This document shows, in pieces, positions 1-7,435 of a stretch of DNA of 64,000 nucleotides; the stretch's first letter is position 1; each line of letters starts with the position of its first letter. The translations under genes and the position numbers were made by a program. The stretch is from Pseudomonas sp. ANT_H4 (GTDB taxonomy: Bacteria > Pseudomonadota > Gammaproteobacteria > Pseudomonadales > Pseudomonadaceae). The stretch is taken from positions 186,001 to 250,000 of the forward strand of contig NZ_VOBG01000005.1 of NCBI RefSeq assembly GCF_008369295.1, given 5' to 3'. The notes under the pieces are model-generated. The model ran no database searches, was not told the origin of the DNA, and was given only the letters and a program-made list of their open reading frames with translations.

Positions 1-257
1 TGGTATGGCTGATTAAGTTTGAGCACCACCGGGCCGCAATAATGGTTATCCACCTTGCCGGAGCCGGACGCATCCAGTTTGCCGGTGTAGCTGGCATTTT
101 CGTAATCGGTGACCTCGTAGGCCAAACCGGCATAGGGTTTGCCATCACCCTGTTCATCCACCAATTGAAAACTGGTCGAGTGCCCACGTAACGGGCAGGT
201 ATGAATACGGCCGTCAAAGGACGGTTTGTCACCGTCTTTCAGGGGAACAACGCTCAT
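1..257 (-). CDS. N-terminal fragment of a putative VgrG-linked T6SS cargo/effector protein (runs off the left edge)
   Basis: The reading frame begins with an ATG at 257 and stays open to position 1, so only about 85 residues are visible. It overlaps the stop of the upstream lipoprotein gene by ATGA, which makes it the last visible gene of the hcp/vgrG-side operon. The visible part begins MSVVPLKDGDKPSF and carries a stretch of the form FQLVDEQGDGKPYAGLAYEV, which looks like a small beta-sandwich carrier module found at the front of some T6SS cargo proteins. That comparison is from memory. The catalytic or toxic part would lie outside the window, so no activity is assigned. Position behind vgrG, adaptor and lipoprotein is the main reason to call it cargo. 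Confidence 0.6.
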   Translation of the reverse strand, partial: MSVVPLKDGDKPSFDGRIHTCPLRGHSTSFQLVDEQGDGKPYAGLAYEVTDYENASYTGKLDASGSGKVDNHYCGPVVLKLNQPY

Positions 258-1048
258 GGAGTAACCTCCTTGTTTTCGGTGCAGCCGGGATAAATGGTGC
301 AGACGCGTTCATCCACCATTTTGAAAGTGCTGAAGTCTTTGTAATTGCCATAGCAAAAGGCATATTGGTCTTCAAAATTGTCGCCCATACAACGCTTCCA
401 GCCACCGGGTACCTTGACCCAAGTGTCGCCGATAGCGGGCTTTTCCTCATCAGCCAGCTTGATCTTCAGCTTCACGGTTTTGCCCGGCAACTGATCGAGG
501 GTGTACGCGGCAAACGGACGACCTTTGGTGACATTGCCCTGGGCGTCGGTGCTTTTGCAGTAGAGGATTTTGGTGATGTAACGCTGAGGGCCAATCGTGC
601 GAAAAAACCACTGACACTGCCCGGAAAACTGACTTTCGCCAGCAGCATTGAAGGTGCCCTTCTCGTGAGAGTCGAGATAATCCCTTACTGCGACAAACCC
701 GGAGTCACGGCTGAAGTCGCCTCGGTCTTTCCCGTAGGCCGCGTTGATATCGAGCTCAATGCTGTGCAGCATCAACTCGCAGCCTTTGCGGGTCCGGTGT
801 ATTTCAATCTGCGCATCAGGCTTGTATTCAGTTCGCCACTCACGGTTGAACTGTGACTTTAGGTTGTCACGCTTACCCAGGTTGCAGGATTGACCAGGAA
901 CGGGCACGTAGGCCACGGACGCGACGTAGGCAAATCCCGGTGGCAAGTCGGCGGTAAAGGTAAAGGTGTTGGACTTTCCAACGGCTGAGCAGCCGACGGT
1001 CAGGGCGAGGCAACTGCCGAGAATTAAACTGTGAATGACGCGTTTCAT
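254..1048 (-). CDS. Predicted lipoprotein in the vgrG operon, candidate immunity protein
   Basis: The protein has 264 residues and begins MKRVIHSLILGSCLALTVGC, a short positively charged start, a hydrophobic segment and a Cys at residue 20 in a lipobox-like TVGC context. The usual Leu at -3 is Thr here, so the lipobox is slightly weak. The start at 1048 is chosen because it forms an ATGA overlap with the adaptor gene stop. The gene's own stop overlaps the next start in the same way. The mature part is rich in Cys (for example NLGKRDN preceded by SCNL, and CTIYPGCTEN near the end), which suggests disulfides in the periplasm. I do not recognise a named domain. Sandwiched between a DUF4123 adaptor and a cargo gene, it is best read as a periplasmic immunity protein, but this is inference from position. 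Confidence 0.65.
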   Translation of the reverse strand: MKRVIHSLILGSCLALTVGCSAVGKSNTFTFTADLPPGFAYVASVAYVPVPGQSCNLGKRDNLKSQFNREWRTEYKPDAQIEIHRTRKGCELMLHSIELDINAAYGKDRGDFSRDSGFVAVRDYLDSHEKGTFNAAGESQFSGQCQWFFRTIGPQRYITKILYCKSTDAQGNVTKGRPFAAYTLDQLPGKTVKLKIKLADEEKPAIGDTWVKVPGGWKRCMGDNFEDQYAFCYGNYKDFSTFKMVDERVCTIYPGCTENKEVTP

Positions 1049-1893
1049 ACGGGGGCATCTCCCTGCCAATACAGCGTTTCCTGATAAACCCGGTCAAAGT
1101 GCATCGCCGGGGTTTCGTTTGGCTGGGGTAGCCAGGTTTTTGGTGGCGCGTAGTCCGGCGCGAGCAAACTTTGTGTCAGCAAAAAATGAATGCTGTCGGG
1201 TTCCTGCCAGCCCCAGGTGTGCGCTAGGTCGAGCTGGCCGCGTAGCCAGGTATCAATGTCTTGCTGTTGGGCCAGATCGAGCAACTTATCGGTGTATTCG
1301 CGGACCAGGTAACGGCGCGTATTGTCGAACTGTATGCTCTTGAATGTGGCTTCTGGCGTAGGGGTATGGCACCAGGCGGGGTCTGTCGGCAGGGAATGAA
1401 CACCGGGATTGGGATTGTCGATGACAGTCCACTGCTCAGCCTGCCAGTAACATACGCTGGTCATAAGGCCGAGGTAGTCCGCACGCTGCTCGGGTTGCAG
1501 ATAGGCCAGTGCACGCCCAAGTACGCGGTTATCGTGAAAGCGATAAAGCGCTTGGTTCGGGCGCTCACCCATCACCAGACGGTTCTGCCAATGGGCGGTC
1601 AACGCATCGAGGTCGGAGCGTGCAGCGCTCGCAAGCCAACCCCAGTGACGGTCTGGAGTATTGAGCAGGGCCTGAAGGACCGGATGTTCTGCCGCGTCTA
1701 AGTGAAATAGGTAGGGTGCAACGTTCGCCAATGAGTCAGCCGGTGTACCAATATACAAGTTGCGGTACTGGTCTACTCCAAGTTCGCTGACCAACGCATT
1801 GCGTTCGTCGAGTTGGCCATCAGAGTCCAGTACCAAGTAAAGGTGTCGTCCCTGCTTGGTTTGCTCCTGTAGCCATTGTTCAAGGGTATTCAT
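1045..1893 (-). CDS. DUF4123 domain protein, T6SS effector chaperone/adaptor (Tap/TEC type)
   Basis: This 282-residue cytosolic protein has the layout of DUF4123 adaptors, which bind the VgrG tip and load a cognate effector. The N-terminal half has the typical pattern of a short helix, then HLYLVLDSDGQ, then NLYIGTPADSLANVAPYLF. The middle has YRFHDNRVLGRALAYL, matching the conserved 'fR.yDprvl' core of the family. The ATG at 1893 is preferred to an upstream codon because it overlaps the vgrG stop by ATGA (1890-1893). It is translationally coupled to vgrG upstream and to the lipoprotein gene downstream, so it most likely escorts the cargo encoded at 1-257. The family is recognised with good confidence. 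The specific partner is inferred from gene order. Confidence 0.85.
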   Translation of the reverse strand: MNTLEQWLQEQTKQGRHLYLVLDSDGQLDERNALVSELGVDQYRNLYIGTPADSLANVAPYLFHLDAAEHPVLQALLNTPDRHWGWLASAARSDLDALTAHWQNRLVMGERPNQALYRFHDNRVLGRALAYLQPEQRADYLGLMTSVCYWQAEQWTVIDNPNPGVHSLPTDPAWCHTPTPEATFKSIQFDNTRRYLVREYTDKLLDLAQQQDIDTWLRGQLDLAHTWGWQEPDSIHFLLTQSLLAPDYAPPKTWLPQPNETPAMHFDRVYQETLYWQGDAPV

Positions 1894-3965
1894 GCACTCT
1901 CTCCAATGCTGCATAGGCCATCACGACAGGCCTCGCAGAGCGGGCAGTAGTCCGCCGCTTGCTGCTTGGCGGCGGTCAAGATGGACAGCGGATTAGCGAT
2001 AATCGCCTGTGGTGCGCTGACCAGCGCCTGTGCGGCTTGAAGCGAAGGAACACCTGCTACGGGCGCACCTCCCTGGACGATGGGCACGCTGCTGAAAATT
2101 CCGCCTGCGGTGATGAGGATGTGTTGACCACCTGCCTGGAGCGTCAAGCTCATTCCGGCATTGATCACCACGTTGGCGGCGGAAACATGGGCTTGTGTAC
2201 CGGCCTGAATCACCAGCGTACCGTCTGCCGTAGTGCTGCTATTACCGGTGATGCTGATCAGTTCGTTACCACCGATCACCGTGTTACGCAGACCTTGGGT
2301 GGTGTGCAGTTCGTCACCCTTGATCAAGCTGGAACTGTTGTTGTCCACTTGCTCAAAGCGATCATTACTGATCAGGCTGTGACTGTTGCGAGTAATTTGC
2401 TCGCTGCGGTCGTTACCGATCTTGGTGTCGCTGTCGTTGAGGATCACCTGTTCGATGTCACGCTGAGCACGCAGGTAGATCAGCTCCCGCCCAGCGCGGT
2501 CTTCAATCGACAATTCGTTGTAACCACCACTGTGCGGCGAGCTATGGCTACGCAGGACCGTTTTGGTTTTGTTCGCAGGCAAGGCGTACGGCACAGGCAT
2601 GACCTTGTTAGGCACGCAACCGGTAATTAACGGATTGTCGGGATTACCTTCCAGGTAGGTCACCACAACTTCCATGCCGATGCGCGGTATGGTCACCGAA
2701 CCGAAACCTTCCCCCGCCCAGCTGGATGATACCCGCAGCCAGCAACTGCTCTTGTCGCTGCCCAGTTCGGCGCGGTCCCAATGGAACTCGACCTTAACCC
2801 GCCCGTATTCATCGCAAAAGATTTCTTCCCCTGCTGGGCCGGTGACTCGGGCGGTCTGGCTAACCAGCACTGTATTACGCGCAACCAAAGGTGGACGGTA
2901 GAACACGTCCCAGGGAATCGCACTGAAGGTATTGCGGTAACCTTGGGTAAAGCCATCTTCAGGGTTTGCATCGCTGGTGATTGCTTCCTCCAGTGACTGA
3001 GGTTGCTTCCCTGAGTGCGTCACACTCAGCAGCAGCCACAACGCGTTGCACTGCTGACGCGGATGTTCGGTCAGGTCGAAGAAGTGGCCACTGCGCAGGA
3101 TCGGCTGGTCGCTTTTACCCTCGGCCAACTGGTAGTCGGTACGGTGCCGCTCCAGGGCCTGCCGGGCAATCTGTTTGCCGCGCTTTTCATTCTCGATCAG
3201 CACCGGGTAACGGTAGTCTTCGAGAGCCGGAGTGAACTCGGCAGTGAATTGGCTTTCCAACAACGAACTGGGCCGTTTTAAATCATAGCCCCGACGCGTC
3301 GCCGTGCTGGTGCGGGTGCTGAAACGCATGGAGAACTGGCTGACGACTGGGTGATCCGCGGCCAGGCCGGAGCCTTGCTGATACGGTGTGCCCCCCAGCT
3401 TGGGGAAATAGGTCTGATCGTCAGTGAACACCAACTGATGGCCATCCTGGCTGTGCTGGTGGTGCCACGAAATTCCATCTTCACTGCACAGCCTCTGGAT
3501 GAACTCGAAGTCGCTTTCCCCGTACTCGGTACAGTATTCGCGCTCTGGACTGGTGCTGACATGGAAGGTATACGCATCGGCCTGGATGCCATGTCCGTTG
3601 AGTACCTGGGCGATGATTTGTGGCACCGTTAGGTGCTGGAAGATCCGTTGGTTGTGGCTGAACTGCAAATAGTGCAGAGCAGGCACCAAGGTCAGGTGAT
3701 AGCGGGTCAGACGCTTACCCGTTTCACCCACAAAAACATCTTCGATACGCCCATGAATACCTTCCCCATTCAGGCCAAACTGGAGAAAAGCCGGCTGGCT
3801 GAGCAGGCTCTCCAGATCGAAATCAGGGGACTCGCTGACCAGTTCAACCTGGATCGCATACAAGCTGCTGATGGCTTCGGTACCCTTAAAGGCCAGCACC
3901 TTGAACTCGTTGCGAACAGAGGGAATCAGTAACGTGAAGTGTGCAGCATTGGCCGCCGCGAACAT
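1890..3965 (-). CDS. vgrG: VgrG/TssI spike protein of the T6SS
   Basis: This 691-residue protein forms the trimeric membrane-piercing tip on the Hcp tube. Residues 1 to about 370 are the gp27-like part. Residues about 375-450 are the gp5 OB-fold, with GEEIFCDEYGRVKVEFHWDR and then GMEVVVTYLEGNPDNP. A repetitive beta-helix needle follows (IGNDRSEQITRNSHSLISNDR). The ATG at 3965 follows a TAAGGATAAGC ribosome-binding region; the frame extends to a TTG 30 bases upstream, which I reject. The C-terminus is unusual: after the needle there is a linker and a Cys-rich tail CPLCEACRDGLC at about residues 672-683. Such tails often dock adaptors or effectors. The gene is separated from hcp by a hairpin and overlaps the DUF4123 gene by ATGA. 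Confidence 0.95.
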   Translation of the reverse strand: MFAAANAAHFTLLIPSVRNEFKVLAFKGTEAISSLYAIQVELVSESPDFDLESLLSQPAFLQFGLNGEGIHGRIEDVFVGETGKRLTRYHLTLVPALHYLQFSHNQRIFQHLTVPQIIAQVLNGHGIQADAYTFHVSTSPEREYCTEYGESDFEFIQRLCSEDGISWHHQHSQDGHQLVFTDDQTYFPKLGGTPYQQGSGLAADHPVVSQFSMRFSTRTSTATRRGYDLKRPSSLLESQFTAEFTPALEDYRYPVLIENEKRGKQIARQALERHRTDYQLAEGKSDQPILRSGHFFDLTEHPRQQCNALWLLLSVTHSGKQPQSLEEAITSDANPEDGFTQGYRNTFSAIPWDVFYRPPLVARNTVLVSQTARVTGPAGEEIFCDEYGRVKVEFHWDRAELGSDKSSCWLRVSSSWAGEGFGSVTIPRIGMEVVVTYLEGNPDNPLITGCVPNKVMPVPYALPANKTKTVLRSHSSPHSGGYNELSIEDRAGRELIYLRAQRDIEQVILNDSDTKIGNDRSEQITRNSHSLISNDRFEQVDNNSSSLIKGDELHTTQGLRNTVIGGNELISITGNSSTTADGTLVIQAGTQAHVSAANVVINAGMSLTLQAGGQHILITAGGIFSSVPIVQGGAPVAGVPSLQAAQALVSAPQAIIANPLSILTAAKQQAADYCPLCEACRDGLCSIGESA

Positions 3966-4024
3966 ACGCTTATCCTTAGCTGAGAGAGGAGGCAAAACGC
4001 GACGCCCACCTTAAACGTAATAAA

Positions 4025-4055
4025 CGGCATCAACCGTTAGAAACGGTCGATGCCG
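4025..4055 (-). terminator. Strong hairpin between hcp and vgrG, likely partial terminator
   Basis: The arms CGGCATCAACCGTT (4025-4038) and AACGGTCGATGCCG (4042-4055) pair at 13 of 14 positions around a 3-nt loop. The hairpin lies 18 nt past the hcp stop, and on the minus strand it is followed by TTTATTACGTTT. The interrupted T-tract suggests incomplete termination, so hcp would be transcribed more than vgrG. Confidence 0.7.
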
Positions 4056-4073
4056 CGAAACAGCTAGTCAGTT

Positions 4074-4592
4074 TCAGCCTGCGACAGGGGTGCGCCAGTC
4101 ATCAGAGCCGGAGGTGCCGGACACTTCGTGGGTCCAGGTGATTTTGCGGTAGGTGAACTCAACGTCTTCCAGGTGCGTGAAGTGCGAGTTCGACGGGTCC
4201 TGGCAGTTATGCATGTAGTCCTTGATGTCGACGATGATCGCGTCTTCGAGTTTGGTGGTGAAGTAGTGCTCTTGAGTACCCGCTGCCGAGGTGCGATACC
4301 ACTGGATGGTAATCTCGATCAGGCGCTCGCCGGAAGTCAGCGCAGCCAGCAGCAGTGGTGAGGACTTGTCGAACACCTTGGTGATTTTGACAGGCTTGTG
4401 AACGCGTTGGCCGGTCGGTTGGCCCGATTGCGGATCGCGAGGAATGATCACTTCGTGGCTGAAGCCCTGAACCATGACCTGGTCTTCATGACCTTCCTGG
4501 TAGGTGTTGCCGACCGAGTCAGCGGTGAAGGCACCGGCGGTGATCAGACCTTGCTTGGTACCCGTGATGGACATATACGCTGGCGTAGCCAT
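4074..4592 (-). CDS. hcp: Hcp/TssD tube protein, H2-T6SS type
   Basis: This 172-residue protein forms the hexameric rings of the T6SS inner tube and is secreted. It begins MATPAYMSITGTKQG and contains GHEDQVMVQGFSHEVIIPRD, which to my memory is almost the same as P. aeruginosa Hcp of the H2 cluster. The C-terminus has FTYRKITWTHEVSGTSGSDDW, also typical. The ATG at 4592 is chosen because family members begin with MATPAY and a GGAG lies 9 nt upstream. The frame runs on upstream, but that part is not Hcp-like. It is the first gene of the leftward arm, has its own candidate sigma-54 promoter at 4659-4674, and is followed by a hairpin. This is the main sign, with gene order, that the cluster is H2-like. 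Confidence 0.96.
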   Translation of the reverse strand: MATPAYMSITGTKQGLITAGAFTADSVGNTYQEGHEDQVMVQGFSHEVIIPRDPQSGQPTGQRVHKPVKITKVFDKSSPLLLAALTSGERLIEITIQWYRTSAAGTQEHYFTTKLEDAIIVDIKDYMHNCQDPSNSHFTHLEDVEFTYRKITWTHEVSGTSGSDDWRTPVAG

Positions 4593-4658
4593 GGATGCTC
4601 TCCGTGCTGAAAATATAGGAGCCCACAGGCATATTTGCGTTGCAGGCGACAAACTACC

Positions 4659-4674
4659 ATCAAAATTTATGCCA
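4659..4674 (-). promoter_or_regulatory. Candidate sigma-54 (-24/-12) promoter for hcp
   Basis: The minus strand reads TGGCATAAATTTTGAT. Compared with TGGCACG-N4-TTGCA it has a perfect -24 TGGCA, correct spacing and the G of the -12 element. The C of the -12 GC is A, so the match is imperfect. Start of transcription would be near 4648, giving a leader of about 55 nt. A sigma-54 activator gene (14890-16407) in the same cluster supports the call. Confidence 0.5.
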
Positions 4675-4760
4675 GCGAAATTAAAGTCCTTATCTATCAA
4701 TATCATGACTGAAAAGTCGTAGATTTAACTCATTACTTACATAGGAATCATCAATAAAAG

Positions 4761-4778
4761 TGCGCAATAAGTTGCGCA
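4761..4778. promoter_or_regulatory. Palindrome 1, candidate enhancer-binding-protein site
   Basis: TGCGCAATAAGTTGCGCA is a perfect 7-4-7 inverted repeat. It lies about 90 bp upstream of the hcp -24 element, a usual distance for a sigma-54 activator site. It matches the two following sites. Confidence 0.55.
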
Positions 4779-4782
4779 GTGC

Positions 4783-4800
4783 TGTGCAACTTCTTGCGCA
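4783..4800. promoter_or_regulatory. Palindrome 2, same motif
   Basis: TGTGCAACTTCTTGCGCA has the same 7-4-7 layout as palindrome 1, with one arm mismatch. The starts are 22 bp apart, close to two helical turns, so both would face the same side of the DNA. Confidence 0.55.
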
Positions 4801-4865
4801 CTTGTCTGTACATAATGAAATATATGCTCTGCAGAGATCTATCCACAGTGTTGTCCACAATTTAG

Positions 4866-4883
4866 CGTGCAACTTTTGGCGCA
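4866..4883. promoter_or_regulatory. Palindrome 3, weaker copy of the motif
   Basis: CGTGCAACTTTTGGCGCA matches palindrome 2 at 15 of 18 positions. It lies 83 bp further from hcp, about 8 helical turns, so phase is kept. It may serve the tssA side, but no promoter was found there. Confidence 0.4.
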
Positions 4884-5314
4884 TGACGGCGATGTAATGT
4901 CGCGCGGTAGTTGCAGCATCCAGAAAGCATTAGGCTTGTAGGAATTTTCCTCGTGCACTTTAAGAATAGTCCTACATCTTTATCTATCGCGATGCGTGTA
5001 TGGTGCGTCCATCATATTTATTTTCGGGAAGCTCTCAAGTCGTCAGATAGGATCGTAAAAATAAGGGGCGCGCTAGGGAGGGATGTAGCTGTATTTCAAT
5101 TGTTTAGGCTAGGCAGGCAAGTGCTTAAGCATTAGTGCGATGGTGTTGACTTTTATAAATAAAATTCCTTGAAATATGATTTCCGATGATTGCGCTGCGC
5201 GTACATGAAAGCGCACATGCAATGAAAGATTTAAAGGCTTCATCATTCTTTTGCTATCTAACGCCATTGCAACTCCAATGGCTGTGGCGTGGTAATTTTA
5301 ATTAAAGGTCATGG

Positions 5315-6871
5315 ATGTCCTACTCCAGCAAACTTTCTGCTCATTATCTTGACCTCGCGAAAACCTCTATTTCCAAAGAGGCTTTTACGGGCGAGGACGT
5401 TCGTTTTTCGAGCGAGTATGAAACATTGGAAAGCGAGCTGGGTAAGGCCCAATCCATGCACGAAAGTGGTCAGATTGACTGGCTGAAAATCTGCGAAAAC
5501 AGCGAAAGCCTGCTCGGCACCCAGTCCAAGGATTTACGAGTTGGTGCTTGGTTGACTTGGGGCCTGTACCAGCGCGAATCCTTCCCGGGGCTGTTGGCTG
5601 GCCTCGGACTTCTGCAGCATCTGTGTGAGAACCATTGGGCTGAGATTCACCCGAGCAAGGCTCGCACCCGCGCAGCTGCCCTCAGTTGGTTGGTGCCGCG
5701 TCTTGAGCAGGTGCTGAACGAAAATATCGCGATCAAAGAGCAACTGCCTATGTTCCGCCGGATGGTGGAGCGCCTGGAAGGTCTCGATACCGTCTGCACT
5801 GAACACCTCGGCGATGACGCGCCACTGCTACTGCCGATCTCCCGCCGCCTGAAAAACATGGTCCAGCGCGCCGCTGATAACCAGCCAGAACCTGGCATGG
5901 TGGGTACTGCGGTTGCGCAGGTTAAGCAGGTTGCTACGCAATTGTTTGCCCCTGGCGAGCCGATCGACAACGAGAAAGAGGCCCACAAGGCCTTGCGCGC
6001 TCAGCAAGAAAACGCCCGTCCATTATGCGCCTGGTGGCTCAAGCAGAAAGCCACCGACTTGCGTGCGCTACGCCTCAATCGCACGCTGTTGTGGCTGCCC
6101 ATCGATGCTATTCCCGAGCGCAACACCGAGCAGATCACATCGCTGCGCGGTCTGCCGGAGGACAAACTGAAGACCTATCAGAATCGCTATGATCAAGCCA
6201 AATACGCAGACCTGATCGTGGAGCTGGAGGCGAGCTTGGCGAAGGCGCCATTCTGGTTCGATGGCCAGCGAATGGTCTGGGAATGCTTGCAAGGGCTGAA
6301 CGCTGAGATGGCGATGCGCGAAGTGGAAATTCACTTCGCGTTATTTATTCAGCGCCTGCCCGGCATCATCGAACTGCGCTTCCACAACGGTACCCCGTTC
6401 GCAGATCCGGCCACTCGCGCCTGGATCAGTGCCAACGTCACGCCGCACCTGCAAACCTCCAGTGCACCACGCAAGGTTGAAGCAACCGACACCCAATTGG
6501 CCTGGGAGTTGGCCCTGGAGGAAGTCCTGCCGATCTTGCGCAAAGACGGTCTCAAGGCTGCCGTGCAGATCCTCAAGCAGGGCCTGCAAAGCGCTCACGG
6601 CGGACGAGTTCGTTTTTTCTGGCAGTTTGCCCTAGCCCGGCTGTGCTTCGCAGCCAAGAAATACGAACTGGCCAAGACTCAGCTCGAAACTCTCGACCAA
6701 ACATTATACGACTCAGGTCTGCAAGCCTGGGAGCCCGATCTTGTGCTCGAAGTGCTGCACTTGCTGCATAGCTGCTGCGAGTTATTACCGCAGAACCATG
6801 CTGTGCGAGAGCGTAAAGAAGAGATTTATCGCAGGTTGTGCCACCTCGATCTCGAAGTGGTACTCGAATAG
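5315..6871 (+). CDS. tssA: TssA, T6SS baseplate/sheath-assembly cap protein
   Basis: This 518-residue cytosolic protein begins with an ImpA_N-type domain (about residues 10-130, with VGAWLTWGLYQRESFPGLLAGL) and ends with a VasJ-like C-terminal region rich in helices (YELAKTQLETLDQTLYDSGLQAWEPDL). TssA primes the baseplate and co-ordinates tail tube and sheath growth. The ATG at 5315 follows AAAGG at a good distance; an out-of-frame ATG at 5311 is not used. It is the first gene of the rightward arm and corresponds in position to hsiA2. The sequence CATGGATGTC over the start contains an A-N-GGA core as bound by RsmA/CsrA proteins, which are known to repress Pseudomonas T6SSs. Whether this site acts is not shown. 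Confidence 0.93.
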   Translation: MSYSSKLSAHYLDLAKTSISKEAFTGEDVRFSSEYETLESELGKAQSMHESGQIDWLKICENSESLLGTQSKDLRVGAWLTWGLYQRESFPGLLAGLGLLQHLCENHWAEIHPSKARTRAAALSWLVPRLEQVLNENIAIKEQLPMFRRMVERLEGLDTVCTEHLGDDAPLLLPISRRLKNMVQRAADNQPEPGMVGTAVAQVKQVATQLFAPGEPIDNEKEAHKALRAQQENARPLCAWWLKQKATDLRALRLNRTLLWLPIDAIPERNTEQITSLRGLPEDKLKTYQNRYDQAKYADLIVELEASLAKAPFWFDGQRMVWECLQGLNAEMAMREVEIHFALFIQRLPGIIELRFHNGTPFADPATRAWISANVTPHLQTSSAPRKVEATDTQLAWELALEEVLPILRKDGLKAAVQILKQGLQSAHGGRVRFFWQFALARLCFAAKKYELAKTQLETLDQTLYDSGLQAWEPDLVLEVLHLLHSCCELLPQNHAVRERKEEIYRRLCHLDLEVVLE

Positions 6872-6903
6872 GCCCCAGGGCCACAACCGCAAGGAGAAAA
6901 GCC

Positions 6904-7407
6904 ATGGCCAAAGAAGGCTCGGTAGCCCCCAAAGAACGCATCAACGTCACCTTCAAACCCTCCACTGGCGGTGCTCAGGAAGAGATTGAACTGCCGCTGA
7001 AACTGCTGGCAATCGGTGACTACACCCACCGCAAAGACGAACGCAAAGTCGAAGATCGCAAGCCGATCAGTATCGACAAAATGACCTTCGACGAAGTGCT
7101 GGCCAAGCAAGCGTTGGAGCTGACACTGAGCGTACCGAACCGTCTTCAGGAAGAAGGCGACACTGAAGAACTGGCGGTGAAAGTGCGCGTCAGCTCGATG
7201 AAGGACTTCAACCCGGCCTCGCTGGTCGAGCAAGTGCCTGAGCTGAAAAAACTGATGGAATTGCGCGACGCGTTGGTGGCCCTCAAAGGCCCGCTGGGTA
7301 ATGCACCTGCGTTCCGCAAAGCTATCGAAGGCGTTCTCGCCGACGACGAATCCCGCGGTCGCGTACTGGGTGAGCTGGGGTTGAACGCCGCAGCGCAAGA
7401 CGCCTGA
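6904..7407 (+). CDS. tssB: TssB, small sheath subunit (VipA/HsiB)
   Basis: This 167-residue protein begins MAKEGSVAPKERINV and carries PLKLLAIGDYTHRKDERKVEDRKPISIDK, the hallmark of TssB. It forms the contractile sheath with TssC and carries no membrane segment. The ATG at 6904 follows AAGGAGAAAAGCC, an excellent ribosome-binding site, 33 nt after tssA. Length is normal for the family. It corresponds to hsiB2 and lies directly before tssC, as in almost all T6SS clusters. Confidence 0.96.
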   Translation: MAKEGSVAPKERINVTFKPSTGGAQEEIELPLKLLAIGDYTHRKDERKVEDRKPISIDKMTFDEVLAKQALELTLSVPNRLQEEGDTEELAVKVRVSSMKDFNPASLVEQVPELKKLMELRDALVALKGPLGNAPAFRKAIEGVLADDESRGRVLGELGLNAAAQDA

Positions 7408-7435
7408 GTCTCTATCAGCCAAGGAAGCCAACACA

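Larger units (their letters stand above)
4593..5314. other. 722-bp divergent regulatory region between hcp and tssA
   Basis: No convincing gene was found. The region is AT-richer than its surroundings. It holds the candidate sigma-54 element of hcp, three related palindromes (listed separately) and an A-N-GGA motif at the tssA start. No -24/-12 element could be placed for the tssA direction: the only TGGC sequences after 4890 lie at 5278-5300, too near the start, and lack the -12 GC. Confidence 0.7.

Noticed and set aside
5107..5130. GGC-N11-GC sequence as -24/-12 element for tssA
   Set aside because: Spacing is one base too long, which sigma-54 does not tolerate well.
5278..5300. TGGC-containing sequence before tssA as a sigma-54 promoter
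   Set aside because: The -12 GC is missing and the site would leave no room for a leader before the start at 5315.
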